DNA of 37,498 nt from an uncultured Clostridia bacterium (GTDB lineage: Bacteria; Bacillota; Clostridia; Christensenellales; CAG-917), in NCBI GenBank assembly GCA_949283145.1, contig CASDRL010000075.1, positions 1 to 37,498 on the forward strand, in the 5' to 3' direction. The notes below the pieces were generated by a model. That model saw only the letters and a list, made by a program, of their open reading frames with translations. It was not told the origin of the DNA and searched no databases. This document shows positions 21,196 through 28,221 of this stretch, in pieces. Position 1 is the first letter of the stretch, and each line of letters starts with the position of its first letter. A program made the translations under genes and the position numbers.

Positions 21196-22824
21196 TTAAT
21201 TGGCGTGGCGGAAGCCGTGGCTGCCGTGGCTGCCGCCGCCGCGGCTGCCGCCGCCGCGGCGGGAGGGGGTGCGGGGCGGACGGGAGGTCGGGTCGAATGC
21301 GGGAGCGCTCTGCGCGGGAGAAGACACCGGCCGCTCCGCTCCGTACACGGCAAAGGCGGGTGCGGAACTCTGCTCTGCGGCAACACATGCGACGGCGGAG
21401 ACATTCTGCTCCGCGGAGGGAGCAAGCGCATTCTCCTGCCCTTCTGCCCCGTTCTCGCGCGTGCCTGCGGCGAGGGCGGCGAATTTCGCTTTCGCGCGCT
21501 CGGACTTATACCATCTGCCCGCGAGATAAATGCCCGCTGAGACCGCTGTGGAGACGCCCCAGCCTATCGGCCACGACCACCATATGCCCTCTATGCCGAG
21601 GACGGGGTCGAGCGCGAAGCACAGCGCGACGCGGATGACGAGGTCGGTGAGTGTGGCGAACATGAAGGACGTCATGCTCTGCGCGCCGCGGAGCACGGAG
21701 TCGAACATGACTTTGCTGCCCACGGTGATGTAGAAGGGCGCGACGATGGTGAGGAAGCTCACGCCCGTCGAAAGCGCAGCGGCGCTGCCGTCTTCGAGGA
21801 AAAGAGATAGCATGGTCTCGGGCGCGAGGGTGTAGGCGAGCGAGAAAGGCACCACCATGACCGCCGCCATCGCGAGCCCCGCGAGAGTGCCGCGTTTTGT
21901 GCGTCCGAGTTCGCCCGCGCCGAGGTTCTGCGCCGCGAAGTTGGTCAGCCCGCCCGCGACCGTGGAGAGGGATGTGACGATGAAGGTGTTGAGTTTGATC
22001 GCCGCCGAGTAGCCCGCGAGCACGGACGCGCCGTAGCCGTTGACGAGGTATTGGATGAGCAGGTTGCCCACCGAGACCACGCTCTGCTGGATGACGCTGG
22101 GGACGGCGACATAGAACATCTGCCCGAGAAGCCTCCACGAAAACACGGGGACTTTGTTCTCGCCGGGGAGGCGCCTCACGCGCCTGAACATGGTGAGCAT
22201 GCACACGACGCCTGCCGCGCCCTGGCAGATGAAAGTCGCCCACGCGAGCCCCGCGACGCCCATGGGGATGACCATCGTGAAGAGGAGGTCCATGCCCACG
22301 TTAGCGACGCTGGACGCGATGAGGAAGACGAGAGGGGTGCGGCTGTCGCCGAGCGCGGAATAGACGCCCGTGCAGACGTTGTAGACGAGCACGAAGAGGA
22401 AGCCGCCGATGTAGATATAAAGATAACTCATCGCGTCGTCCATGATGTCGGCGGGGGTGTCGAGCACCTGCATGAGCGCCCTGCCCGCGCCCACGCCCAC
22501 CGCAGTCAGCGCCGCGCCGAGCACGACGGAGGCGATCATGACCGTGGACACGCCGGACTTCAGGTCGCGGTAATTCTTCTCGCCGAAAAACTTGGACGTC
22601 ACCGCCGAGCACCCGAGGTTGAACCCGAATGCCACCGCGGTGAATATCATCGTGATGGGATAGGACGCGCCGACGGCGGCAAGCGCCTGTTCGCCGAGCA
22701 CCTTGCCCGCGATGATGCTGTCCGCCATGTTATAAAATTGCTGGAAGATCGCGCTGATGAGGATGGGCAGACAGAAGAGCCACAAAACTTTGGCGGGTCT
22801 GCCCTGCGTGAGATCCTTGTTCAT
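21196..22824 (-). CDS. MATE-family efflux transporter
   Basis: The 542-residue protein is a multidrug/toxin extrusion-type antiporter with twelve membrane segments. The N-terminus (LTQGRPAKVLWLFCLPILIS) and AAVGASYPI in TM2 are characteristic of the NorM/DinF-like branch common in Clostridia. The transporter core ends near residue 440. About 100 extra residues follow, rich in Ala, Ser, Pro and Gly and ending in Gly/Arg/His repeats (RRGGGSRGGGSHGSHG), which is unusual for MATE proteins and should be disordered and cytosolic. The start at 22824 has only a weak purine stretch upstream. It is divergent from the LysR gene at 23042, with a palindrome between them, so LysR control of this exporter is plausible. 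The substrate is not predictable. Confidence 0.92.
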   Translation of the reverse strand: MNKDLTQGRPAKVLWLFCLPILISAIFQQFYNMADSIIAGKVLGEQALAAVGASYPITMIFTAVAFGFNLGCSAVTSKFFGEKNYRDLKSGVSTVMIASVVLGAALTAVGVGAGRALMQVLDTPADIMDDAMSYLYIYIGGFLFVLVYNVCTGVYSALGDSRTPLVFLIASSVANVGMDLLFTMVIPMGVAGLAWATFICQGAAGVVCMLTMFRRVRRLPGENKVPVFSWRLLGQMFYVAVPSVIQQSVVSVGNLLIQYLVNGYGASVLAGYSAAIKLNTFIVTSLSTVAGGLTNFAAQNLGAGELGRTKRGTLAGLAMAAVMVVPFSLAYTLAPETMLSLFLEDGSAAALSTGVSFLTIVAPFYITVGSKVMFDSVLRGAQSMTSFMFATLTDLVIRVALCFALDPVLGIEGIWWSWPIGWGVSTAVSAGIYLAGRWYKSERAKAKFAALAAGTRENGAEGQENALAPSAEQNVSAVACVAAEQSSAPAFAVYGAERPVSSPAQSAPAFDPTSRPPRTPSRRGGGSRGGGSHGSHGFRHAN

Positions 22825-22952
22825 TCCGTTCTCTCATTTGCCGTCCCGGTCCCGGCGCCGCCCGCGGCATAGACGCGCGTGCGATACGCTACTCATTTTT
22901 GACGGCATATCTCCTTTCCGTTGTCTTTCCACTTCATTATACGCCGCCGCGT

Positions 22953-22969
22953 GTTATATCGTATATAAC
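22953..22969. promoter_or_regulatory. Candidate LysR operator
   Basis: GTTATAT-CGT-ATATAAC is a perfect inverted repeat containing the T-N11-A pattern of LysR boxes. It lies immediately upstream of the lysR -35 box and between the divergent MATE and lysR genes. Confidence 0.6.
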
Positions 22970-22975
22970 AAAAAC

Positions 22976-23004
22976 TTGTTTTTGCTATCTCATTATGATA
23001 TAAT
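22976..23004 (+). promoter_or_regulatory. lysR-type gene promoter with extended -10
   Basis: TTGTTT at 22976-22981, 17 bases, then TATAAT at 22999-23004 preceded by TGA (an extended -10). The start codon is 37 bases downstream. Confidence 0.75.
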
Positions 23005-23041
23005 CGTCACAACGATCAAACGGATGCTCAAAGGAGGAAAA

Positions 23042-23914
23042 ATGGACATCGAAGCGTTGAGGCATTTCCTCGTGTTGGTGGAGAGCGAGAGCGTATCGCA
23101 GGCGGCGCGCAAGCTGTACATGGCGCAGTCCGCGCTCAGCAAAGAATTGAAGGCGCTGGAAAAGGAATGCGGCGCGCTGCTCATCGAGCGGGACTATCAC
23201 AATTTCCGCCTGACCGAGAGCGGGCGGCTGCTCGCGGAGCGCGCGGTGAAGATCGTGGAACTCACGAACACCGCTGTGGACGAAGTGCGCAGCTCGGAAA
23301 CGGGAGAAGGGGGCACACTGAACATCGCGGTCACGCCGTCGCTCGCCACGGGGATATTGCGCGATATCCTGCGCTCATACCGCGCGGCACACCCCGCCGT
23401 AACGGTGAGGATCTTTGAAGGCTCCACCCCCTCCGTGCTCGGGCGAATAGAGGACGGAGAGTGCGACGTCGCCCTCGTCCGCACCCCCTACACCCGCAGT
23501 CCGTCCTACGAGACAAAAACGGTAGATAATGACAAAATGGTGGTTTTATCGCGCGAAATATTGCCGTCAACCGTCGATCATGCGCAATTATTCGCGATGC
23601 CGCTCATCCTCACTCACCGCTATACGGCGATGCTGACGCGCATTGCGGAGAGGGAGGGGCTCACCCTCGACGCGCCCGTGCAATGCGAGGAGATCGCCAC
23701 CTGCATCTCCCTTGCGGAGACGGGGCTGGGGGCGACGATGATCCCCTTCTCCACCTTCGAAAACCACCGCCGTCACGGGCTTGCGCTCAACCACGCTCTG
23801 CTGACGGGCAGCGAATGCGACACACGCTGCGAGCTGCTGTGGCTGAAGACCCGCCGCCTTTCGGCTGCGGCGCGCGCCTTCTGCGACATTGTGGGCTCTG
23901 TCGGCGGAAATTGA
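23042..23914 (+). CDS. LysR-family transcriptional regulator
   Basis: The 290-residue protein has the classic N-terminal winged helix (residues 1-60: MDIEALRHFLVLVESESVSQ, then AARKLYMAQSALSKELKALE) followed by a linker helix and a two-lobed effector domain starting near GTLNIAVTPSLATG (about 90). The C-terminal half carries typical VALVRTP and ETGLGATMIPFS segments. AAAGGAGG gives the ATG at 23042; the frame extends upstream to 22757 but crosses the promoter. LysR regulators usually control the divergent gene, here the MATE exporter, with a small-molecule co-inducer. Its TGA stop directly abuts the complement of the ribU stop, so the two genes converge with no gap. Confidence 0.93.
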   Translation: MDIEALRHFLVLVESESVSQAARKLYMAQSALSKELKALEKECGALLIERDYHNFRLTESGRLLAERAVKIVELTNTAVDEVRSSETGEGGTLNIAVTPSLATGILRDILRSYRAAHPAVTVRIFEGSTPSVLGRIEDGECDVALVRTPYTRSPSYETKTVDNDKMVVLSREILPSTVDHAQLFAMPLILTHRYTAMLTRIAEREGLTLDAPVQCEEIATCISLAETGLGATMIPFSTFENHRRHGLALNHALLTGSECDTRCELLWLKTRRLSAAARAFCDIVGSVGGN

Positions 23915-24529
23915 TCATCTGCTCCGCCGATCCTCGGCGCGCGGGACGCGGCGATAAGGCGGCGCGGCGGGATATTTTTCGCCCGAGAGGCGGAAGCGGG
24001 CGCGCAGGTTGTCCAGCCGCATGACGTAAAGGAGCGCGCACGCCAGCGCCACGGAAATGGACGCCTGCACCGCGTCGGCGAGGAGCGCGGCGAGCGCGGA
24101 AGCTGGAGTGCCGTAGATGAAGGAGTTGCAGATGAAGTAGCCCGTCATCATGAACGCGCCCGCGACAAGCATGGATACGCCGCCCGTGACCGGAGCGAGG
24201 AATTTCCCCCGGTGCGAGGTGCGGAAGAGCTTCATCAACAGCCCGCAGAGCAGCCCTTCCAGCCCTTTTATCACGAGGGTGAAGAACATCGTCGCGGGAT
24301 ATACGGCGAGGTCTGCGAAAAATGAGCCTATCCCGCCCGCCAACATCGCGGGTACGGGTCCGAGCAGCGCCGCGGTGACAAAGATGACCGTGTCGCCGCA
24401 GTTGAAGAAGAAGTCGCCCGTGCGGAAGCCGAGCACCACCGTCGCCGCCACCACGAGCGCCGTAAGCAGCGCCGTGAAGACGAGAGTGCGCGTAGGAAAT
24501 GCGAACTTGCGTTTCTGTTTTGCGGACAT
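23915..24529 (-). CDS. ribU: ECF transporter riboflavin S component
   Basis: The 204-residue membrane protein is the substrate-capture subunit of an energy-coupling-factor importer. It has about five to six membrane helices. TM1 has the AxxxA pattern (Ala20/Ala24) used by S components to dock on EcfT, and the text NCGDTVIFVTAALLGPVPAM with LAGGIGSFFADL, then KGLEGLLCGLL, fits the ECF-ribofla_trS family. The FMN riboswitch upstream makes riboflavin the substrate with good confidence. EcfA and EcfT are not in the window and are probably shared from elsewhere. GGAGG precedes the ATG at 24529. A longer frame to 24574 would start inside the riboswitch terminator and is rejected. The C-terminal 35 residues are basic and Arg-rich. 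Confidence 0.88.
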   Translation of the reverse strand: MSAKQKRKFAFPTRTLVFTALLTALVVAATVVLGFRTGDFFFNCGDTVIFVTAALLGPVPAMLAGGIGSFFADLAVYPATMFFTLVIKGLEGLLCGLLMKLFRTSHRGKFLAPVTGGVSMLVAGAFMMTGYFICNSFIYGTPASALAALLADAVQASISVALACALLYVMRLDNLRARFRLSGEKYPAAPPYRRVPRAEDRRSR

Positions 24530-24558
24530 ATTACCTCCGAAGGGCGGAGGAGGGGAAC

Positions 24559-24584
24559 AAAAAACCTTTGCCATACGGCAAAGG
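24559..24584 (-). terminator. Riboswitch-controlled terminator of ribU
   Basis: On the minus strand CCTTTGCC-GTAT-GGCAAAGG is followed by TTTTTT. Just upstream, GGAGAG (next to the aptamer 3' end) can pair with CTCTCC, whose last bases belong to this terminator stem. The two structures are therefore exclusive, as expected for a transcription-attenuating switch: FMN present favours the terminator. Confidence 0.85.
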
Positions 24585-24592
24585 AGAGACGC

Positions 24593-24716
24593 TATCCTCT
24601 CCCAATCTGACTTTACAGGCGGTTACGGGATCTCACCGTATCGGCTGATGGGGCTGTCGGACTCGTCCGCTTTCGCGGCATTACCGCCGGTTGGGTCATC
24701 ACCCACCCAAAGAATA
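24593..24716 (-). ncRNA. FMN riboswitch (RFN element)
   Basis: On the minus strand the conserved RFN blocks appear in order: GGGTGATGACCC, ACCGGCGGTAATGCCGCG, AAAGCGG, a GACAGCC-like block, CGGTGAGATCCCG, and GTAAAGTCAGATTGGGAGAG. The closing P1 helix is formed by TATTCTT (24716-24710) with GAGGATA (24599-24593). It should bind FMN and shut down riboflavin import when FMN is sufficient. Confidence 0.93.
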
Positions 24717-24727
24717 TCGTTGTGACG

Positions 24728-24756
24728 ATTGTATGCCCGCGCGATGAATTTGTCAA
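24728..24756 (-). promoter_or_regulatory. ribU/FMN riboswitch promoter
   Basis: On the minus strand TTGACA, 17 bases and TACAAT end 12 bases before the riboswitch P1 helix. Confidence 0.88.
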
Positions 24757-24829
24757 TACTCTGCGACACTTTCGCATGGGGGTATTATACCCCCACACCC
24801 CCTGCGAGGGATTTAATCCCTCGCGCTAC

Positions 24830-25207
24830 TTTTCGCCGCCAAACGTTCATCTCGGCTGCGCCTGCGATGAAGCGGCGACTTATTTACCCCACCGAAAATA
24901 CTTTCGGCGGGGACCCCGGCATTCCTCGTGCTCCGCACGCGAGCGTGCTCACCGCACTTCGTCATAGAGGTCGCGCTTTCACCGTACACGCCGCTGAAAG
25001 CGCGAGAATCCCCAAGGGGCTCTGCCCCTTGCCCCTGCGAGGGGCATTATGCTCCTCGACCCAAAAGGTTTATAATAAAGTGCGCCGAGTGTTGCGGGCA
25101 AAGCCGCGACGCTCGGCGCAATATTATAAAAAGTAAGGGGTGCGGGGATGATATCCCCGCCGGGGTGCAGGGGCGGCGCCCCTGCCGAAGGCGTTTGGCG
25201 GCGAAAA
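24830..25207. repeat. 378-bp element with 16-bp terminal inverted repeats
   Basis: TTTTCGCCGCCAAACG at 24830-24845 is exactly inverted at 25192-25207. The left 200 bases match the repeat after fhs (11401-11609). The right part (about 25063-25190) contains a hairpin with TGCGCCGAG/CTCGGCGCA arms and G/C-run palindromes, and matches 26443-26562 in the opposite orientation. No credible protein is encoded. The element ends three bases from the malic-enzyme stop codon. Confidence 0.85.
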
Positions 25208-25209
25208 TG

Positions 25210-26382
25210 TTACAATCTTGCGACGCCGCTCTTCACCGCGGCGTCTTTGACCGCCGCCGCGACCGCAGGCGCAACGCGGGGATCGAACGCAAGAGGCAGG
25301 ATGCACTCCTCTCCCCTCTCGTCATCCGACACCAAGCCCGCGAGGGCATGGACAGCCGCGATCTGCATCTCGGCGTTGATGTCGCGGGCACGGGCGTCCA
25401 ACGCGCCGCGGAATATGCCCGGGAACGCGAGCACGTTGTTGATCTGGTTGGGGTGGTCGCTCCTGCCCGTTGCGACGATGCGCGCACCCGCGCGTTTTGC
25501 CGCGTCGGGCTCAATTTCGGGAGCGGGGTTCGCCATCGCAAAGACGACGGCGTCCCTCGCCATGCTCCGCACCATATCCTCGGAGAGCGCGCCCTTTGCG
25601 CTCACTCCGATGAAGACATCCGCTCCCTTCACCGCGTCACCGAGCGTGCCCGTCACGCCGCGGGGATTTGTCTTTGCCGCAAGCGCGGCCTGCGCGGGGT
25701 TGAACTTCTCCGCGTCCTCGGAAAGTATGCCCGCTCTGTCGCAGACGACAAGGTCGCCCGCCCCCATATCAAGCAAAAACTCCGCTATGGCGATGCCTGC
25801 GCTTCCTGCGCCGTTGATGACCAAACGCGCCGTTGAGAGCTGCTTTCCGACAACTTTAAGTGCGTTTTCGAGCGCAGCGGCGAGGACTATCGCAGTGCCG
25901 TGCTGATCGTCGTGGAAGACGGGGATGTCGCATTCGGCTTTGAGTCTGCGTTCTATCTCGAAGCATCTCGGCGCGGAGATGTCCTCGAGGTTGATGCCGC
26001 CGTAAGAGGGCGCGATGTTTTTCACCGTGGCGATGATCTCTTCCGTGTCCTGGGTGGCGAGGCACACGGGCACGGCGTCCACCCCCGCGAATTCGCGGAA
26101 GAGCACGCACTTCCCTTCCATGACGGGCATGCCCGCAAGCGCGCCTATGTTGCCCAGCCCCAGCACGGCGCTGCCGTCCGTGACGACCGCGACGGTGTTC
26201 CATTTGCGGGTGAGCGCGTAAGCAAGCGAAGGGTCTTTCGCGATCTCGAGGCAGGGCGCCGCAACGCCCGGCGTGTAAGCAAGCGAGAGCGCCTCGCGAG
26301 AGTCCGCCTTCACCCTCGCCGTCACCTCGAGCTTGCCCTTCCACTCATAGTGCTTCCGCAAAGATTCTTTCATGTAATCCAT
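25210..26382 (-). CDS. NAD(P)-dependent malic enzyme
   Basis: The 390-residue enzyme decarboxylates malate to pyruvate with NAD(P) reduction; the short bacterial form (about 380-410 residues) fits. AYTPGVA carries the catalytic Tyr36, EGKCVLF the catalytic Lys91, NLEDIS (Glu133/Asp134) and [10 protein letters not shown] (Asp158/Asp159) the divalent-metal site, and [15 protein letters not shown] (from 189) the Rossmann loop. The frame is open to 26619, but the first 75-odd codons lie in the hairpin repeat at 26441-26616. I start at the ATG at 26382; ATGs at 26388 and 26373 are alternatives and none has a Shine-Dalgarno sequence. It is divergent from the fumarase genes, so fumarate-malate-pyruvate conversion is clustered here. 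The cofactor preference cannot be read reliably. Confidence 0.93.
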   Translation of the reverse strand: MDYMKESLRKHYEWKGKLEVTARVKADSREALSLAYTPGVAAPCLEIAKDPSLAYALTRKWNTVAVVTDGSAVLGLGNIGALAGMPVMEGKCVLFREFAGVDAVPVCLATQDTEEIIATVKNIAPSYGGINLEDISAPRCFEIERRLKAECDIPVFHDDQHGTAIVLAAALENALKVVGKQLSTARLVINGAGSAGIAIAEFLLDMGAGDLVVCDRAGILSEDAEKFNPAQAALAAKTNPRGVTGTLGDAVKGADVFIGVSAKGALSEDMVRSMARDAVVFAMANPAPEIEPDAAKRAGARIVATGRSDHPNQINNVLAFPGIFRGALDARARDINAEMQIAAVHALAGLVSDDERGEECILPLAFDPRVAPAVAAAVKDAAVKSGVARL

Positions 26383-26440
26383 ACACATAAGACTAATATA
26401 ATTCCCCGCATAAATCAAGCGTTTTCTTGACTGGTGTGTT

Positions 26441-26616
26441 TCGCAGGGGCTCTGCCCCTGCACCCCGGCGGGGATGTCATCCCCGCACCCCAAACTTTTA
26501 ATATAAGAATGCGCCGAAGGCTGCGGTTTCACCCACAGCCTTCGGCGCACTTTTATAATAAAAAAGTGGGGGGGTGTGGGGGAATAATTCCCCCACCGGG
26601 GTATGGGGTGGAACCC
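26441..26616. repeat. Array of hairpins between malic enzyme and fumarase genes
   Basis: In order there are palindromes GCAGGGGC-TCT-GCCCCTGC (26443-26461), GCGGGGAT-GTC-ATCCCCGC (26468-26486), a 14-bp stem TGCGCCGAAGGCTG (26510-26523) pairing with 26536-26549, GTGGGGGAATAATTCCCCCAC (26576-26596, 21 bases with a short loop) and GGGGT/ACCCC (26598-26616). The first three are the inverted counterpart of the right part of the 24830-25207 element. Confidence 0.8.
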
Positions 26617-26635
26617 CATAATAGCTTACCGGCGC

Positions 26636-26664
26636 TTGATTAATGTGCGCGGGCGCGGTATAAT
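26636..26664 (+). promoter_or_regulatory. Fumarase promoter implying a leaderless mRNA
   Basis: TTGATT at 26636-26641, 17 bases, then TATAAT at 26659-26664. The expected start site, about seven bases downstream, coincides with the ATG at 26671. No ribosome binding site fits in the six bases between. Confidence 0.75.
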
Positions 26665-26670
26665 TCGAGT

Positions 26671-27507
26671 ATGAGAGAGATCACATTCGGCGAGATAGTG
26701 AACGCGGTGAAGAGCTGCGTGAAGGCGTGCGGGCGGCTGACCCCGTCCTGCAAGAGGGCTCTTGCGGAGAGTCTTGCAAAAGAGAGCGGCGCGGCGGCGA
26801 GATTTGCCCTTTCCGTGCTGCTCGAAAACGCGGAGACGGCGGAGCGCGAGGGGCTTGCGGTGTGCCAGGACACGGGGATGGCGGTGTTCTACATCGCGCT
26901 CGGGCAAGAGGTGCACATCACGGGCGGGTTGCTAAGCGACGCGGTGGACGAGGGCGTGCGGCAGGGCTATGCGGAATGCGGCTGGCGCGCGAGCGTGCTC
27001 GACCCTCTCACCCGCGTGAACACCAAGGACAACACTCCCGCCATCGTACACCTCGAGCTCACGGCGGGCGACAAACTGGTGATGGACTTTCTCCCGAAAG
27101 GCTTCGGCAGCGAAAACATGTCACGGCTCTTTATGCTGACGCCGTCGGCGGGGATAAAGGGAGTGGAAGACAGCATCGTGGAAGCGGTGCGTCTCGCGGG
27201 CGCGAACCCCTGCCCTCCCGTCATCGTGGGAGTGGGGATAGGCGGCACAGCGGAGAAAGCGATGGAGACCGCCAAACGCCAGCTCCTCCGCCCCGTGGGC
27301 GAACCCTCCGCGGACGCGGAACTCGCCGCCCTCGAGACAAGATGTCTTGAACGCATCAACGCCCTCGGCATAGGCGCGCAGGGCTTCGGCGGGGACACGA
27401 CGGCGCTCGCGGTTCATTGCAGCAAATTCCCGACGCACATAGCCTCGCTGCCCGTCGCGGTGAACATCCAATGCAACGCGATGCGGCTCGGTCACGCCGA
27501 ACTGTGA
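26671..27507 (+). CDS. Class I fumarate hydratase, alpha subunit
   Basis: This 278-residue protein is the iron-sulfur subunit of the two-component, oxygen-sensitive fumarase (the related L(+)-tartrate dehydratase TtdA is the main alternative). Cys65 in VCQDTGM, Cys181 in ANPCPP and Cys268 in NIQCN are the three ligands of a [4Fe-4S] cluster. TPSAGIKGVEDS and the GVGIGGTAEKAM segment are family hallmarks. It interconverts fumarate and malate in the cytosol together with the beta subunit encoded 80 bases downstream. The promoter directly abuts the ATG, so the message is probably leaderless. Neighbouring malic enzyme, which consumes malate, favours fumarase over tartrate dehydratase. Confidence 0.92.
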   Translation: MREITFGEIVNAVKSCVKACGRLTPSCKRALAESLAKESGAAARFALSVLLENAETAEREGLAVCQDTGMAVFYIALGQEVHITGGLLSDAVDEGVRQGYAECGWRASVLDPLTRVNTKDNTPAIVHLELTAGDKLVMDFLPKGFGSENMSRLFMLTPSAGIKGVEDSIVEAVRLAGANPCPPVIVGVGIGGTAEKAMETAKRQLLRPVGEPSADAELAALETRCLERINALGIGAQGFGGDTTALAVHCSKFPTHIASLPVAVNIQCNAMRLGHAEL

Positions 27508-27587
27508 GCGCGGACGGCGAGCGATCCGCCCGCATTCCCGCCAAAAACACATGATGAACTACACAAACAGACAGTTTAACTTGCGAT

Positions 27588-28124
27588 ATGGAAAATAATA
27601 TAAAATTCAAGCAACTCACTCTCCCACTCTCGCGCAAGGACGCGGAAGAGCTCCGCGCGGGGGACTACGTCATGCTCTCGGGCGTGATGTACACCGCGCG
27701 CGACGCCGCGCACAAGCGGATGTCCGAGTGTCTGAAAGAGGGCTCTCCCCTTCCCGTCGAACTTGATGGCGAGACCATCTATTACGTCGGACCCTGCTTC
27801 GGCAAGGACGGCAAGGCAAAGGGAGCGGGCCCCACGACTTCGGGGCGCATGGACGCTTATGCGCCGGCGCTTTACGACTGCGGCGTCATTGCCACCGTCG
27901 GGAAAGGCGATCGCGCGGACGGCGTGTATGAGGCGATAAAACGCAACGGAGCGCTCTATCTCTGCGCGATAGGCGGTGCGGGCGCGCTCTACGCCAAAGC
28001 CATCGAGAGCGTGGAGACGGCGGCATACGCCGACCTCGGCACGGAAGCCATCCGCCGCATGAGCGTGAAGGACTTCCCCGCCATCGTAGGCATAGACGGC
28101 AAAGGCGGCAGCGTCTTCCGCTGA
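27588..28124 (+). CDS. Class I fumarate hydratase, beta subunit
   Basis: The 178-residue protein matches the C-terminal half of class I fumarases (the TtdB/FumA C-terminal family). It begins with the characteristic LTLPLSRKDAEELRAGDYVML segment, and has YVGPCFG, GPTTSGRMD (about 83-91) and VGKGDR, which shape the substrate pocket at the interface with the alpha subunit. It has no cluster cysteines of its own, as expected. The 80-base gap after the alpha gene has no terminator, so the two should be co-transcribed. No Shine-Dalgarno sequence is visible before the ATG, like its partner. The strong terminator at 28158 ends the operon. Confidence 0.92.
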   Translation: MENNIKFKQLTLPLSRKDAEELRAGDYVMLSGVMYTARDAAHKRMSECLKEGSPLPVELDGETIYYVGPCFGKDGKAKGAGPTTSGRMDAYAPALYDCGVIATVGKGDRADGVYEAIKRNGALYLCAIGGAGALYAKAIESVETAAYADLGTEAIRRMSVKDFPAIVGIDGKGGSVFR

Positions 28125-28157
28125 CGCCCTCTTGCGCGCCGCGCACACACGGAAACA

Positions 28158-28188
28158 AAAAGCCCGATGCGTTTTGCATCGGGCTTTT
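28158..28188. terminator. Bidirectional terminator after the fumarase genes
   Basis: AAAAGCCCGATGC-GTTTT-GCATCGGGCTTTT is a perfect 13-bp hairpin with T runs on both strands. It serves the fumarase operon and the convergent LRR gene ending at 28222. Confidence 0.9.
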
Positions 28189-28221
28189 CAAGTTCGGAAG
28201 GCGGCTGCCTTGCAGACCTAC

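Noticed and set aside
26383..26619. N-terminal extension of the malic enzyme to 26619
   Set aside because: The extra codons lie within the hairpin repeat array and the translated text recurs in other repeat copies; the conserved enzyme begins at about 26373-26388.
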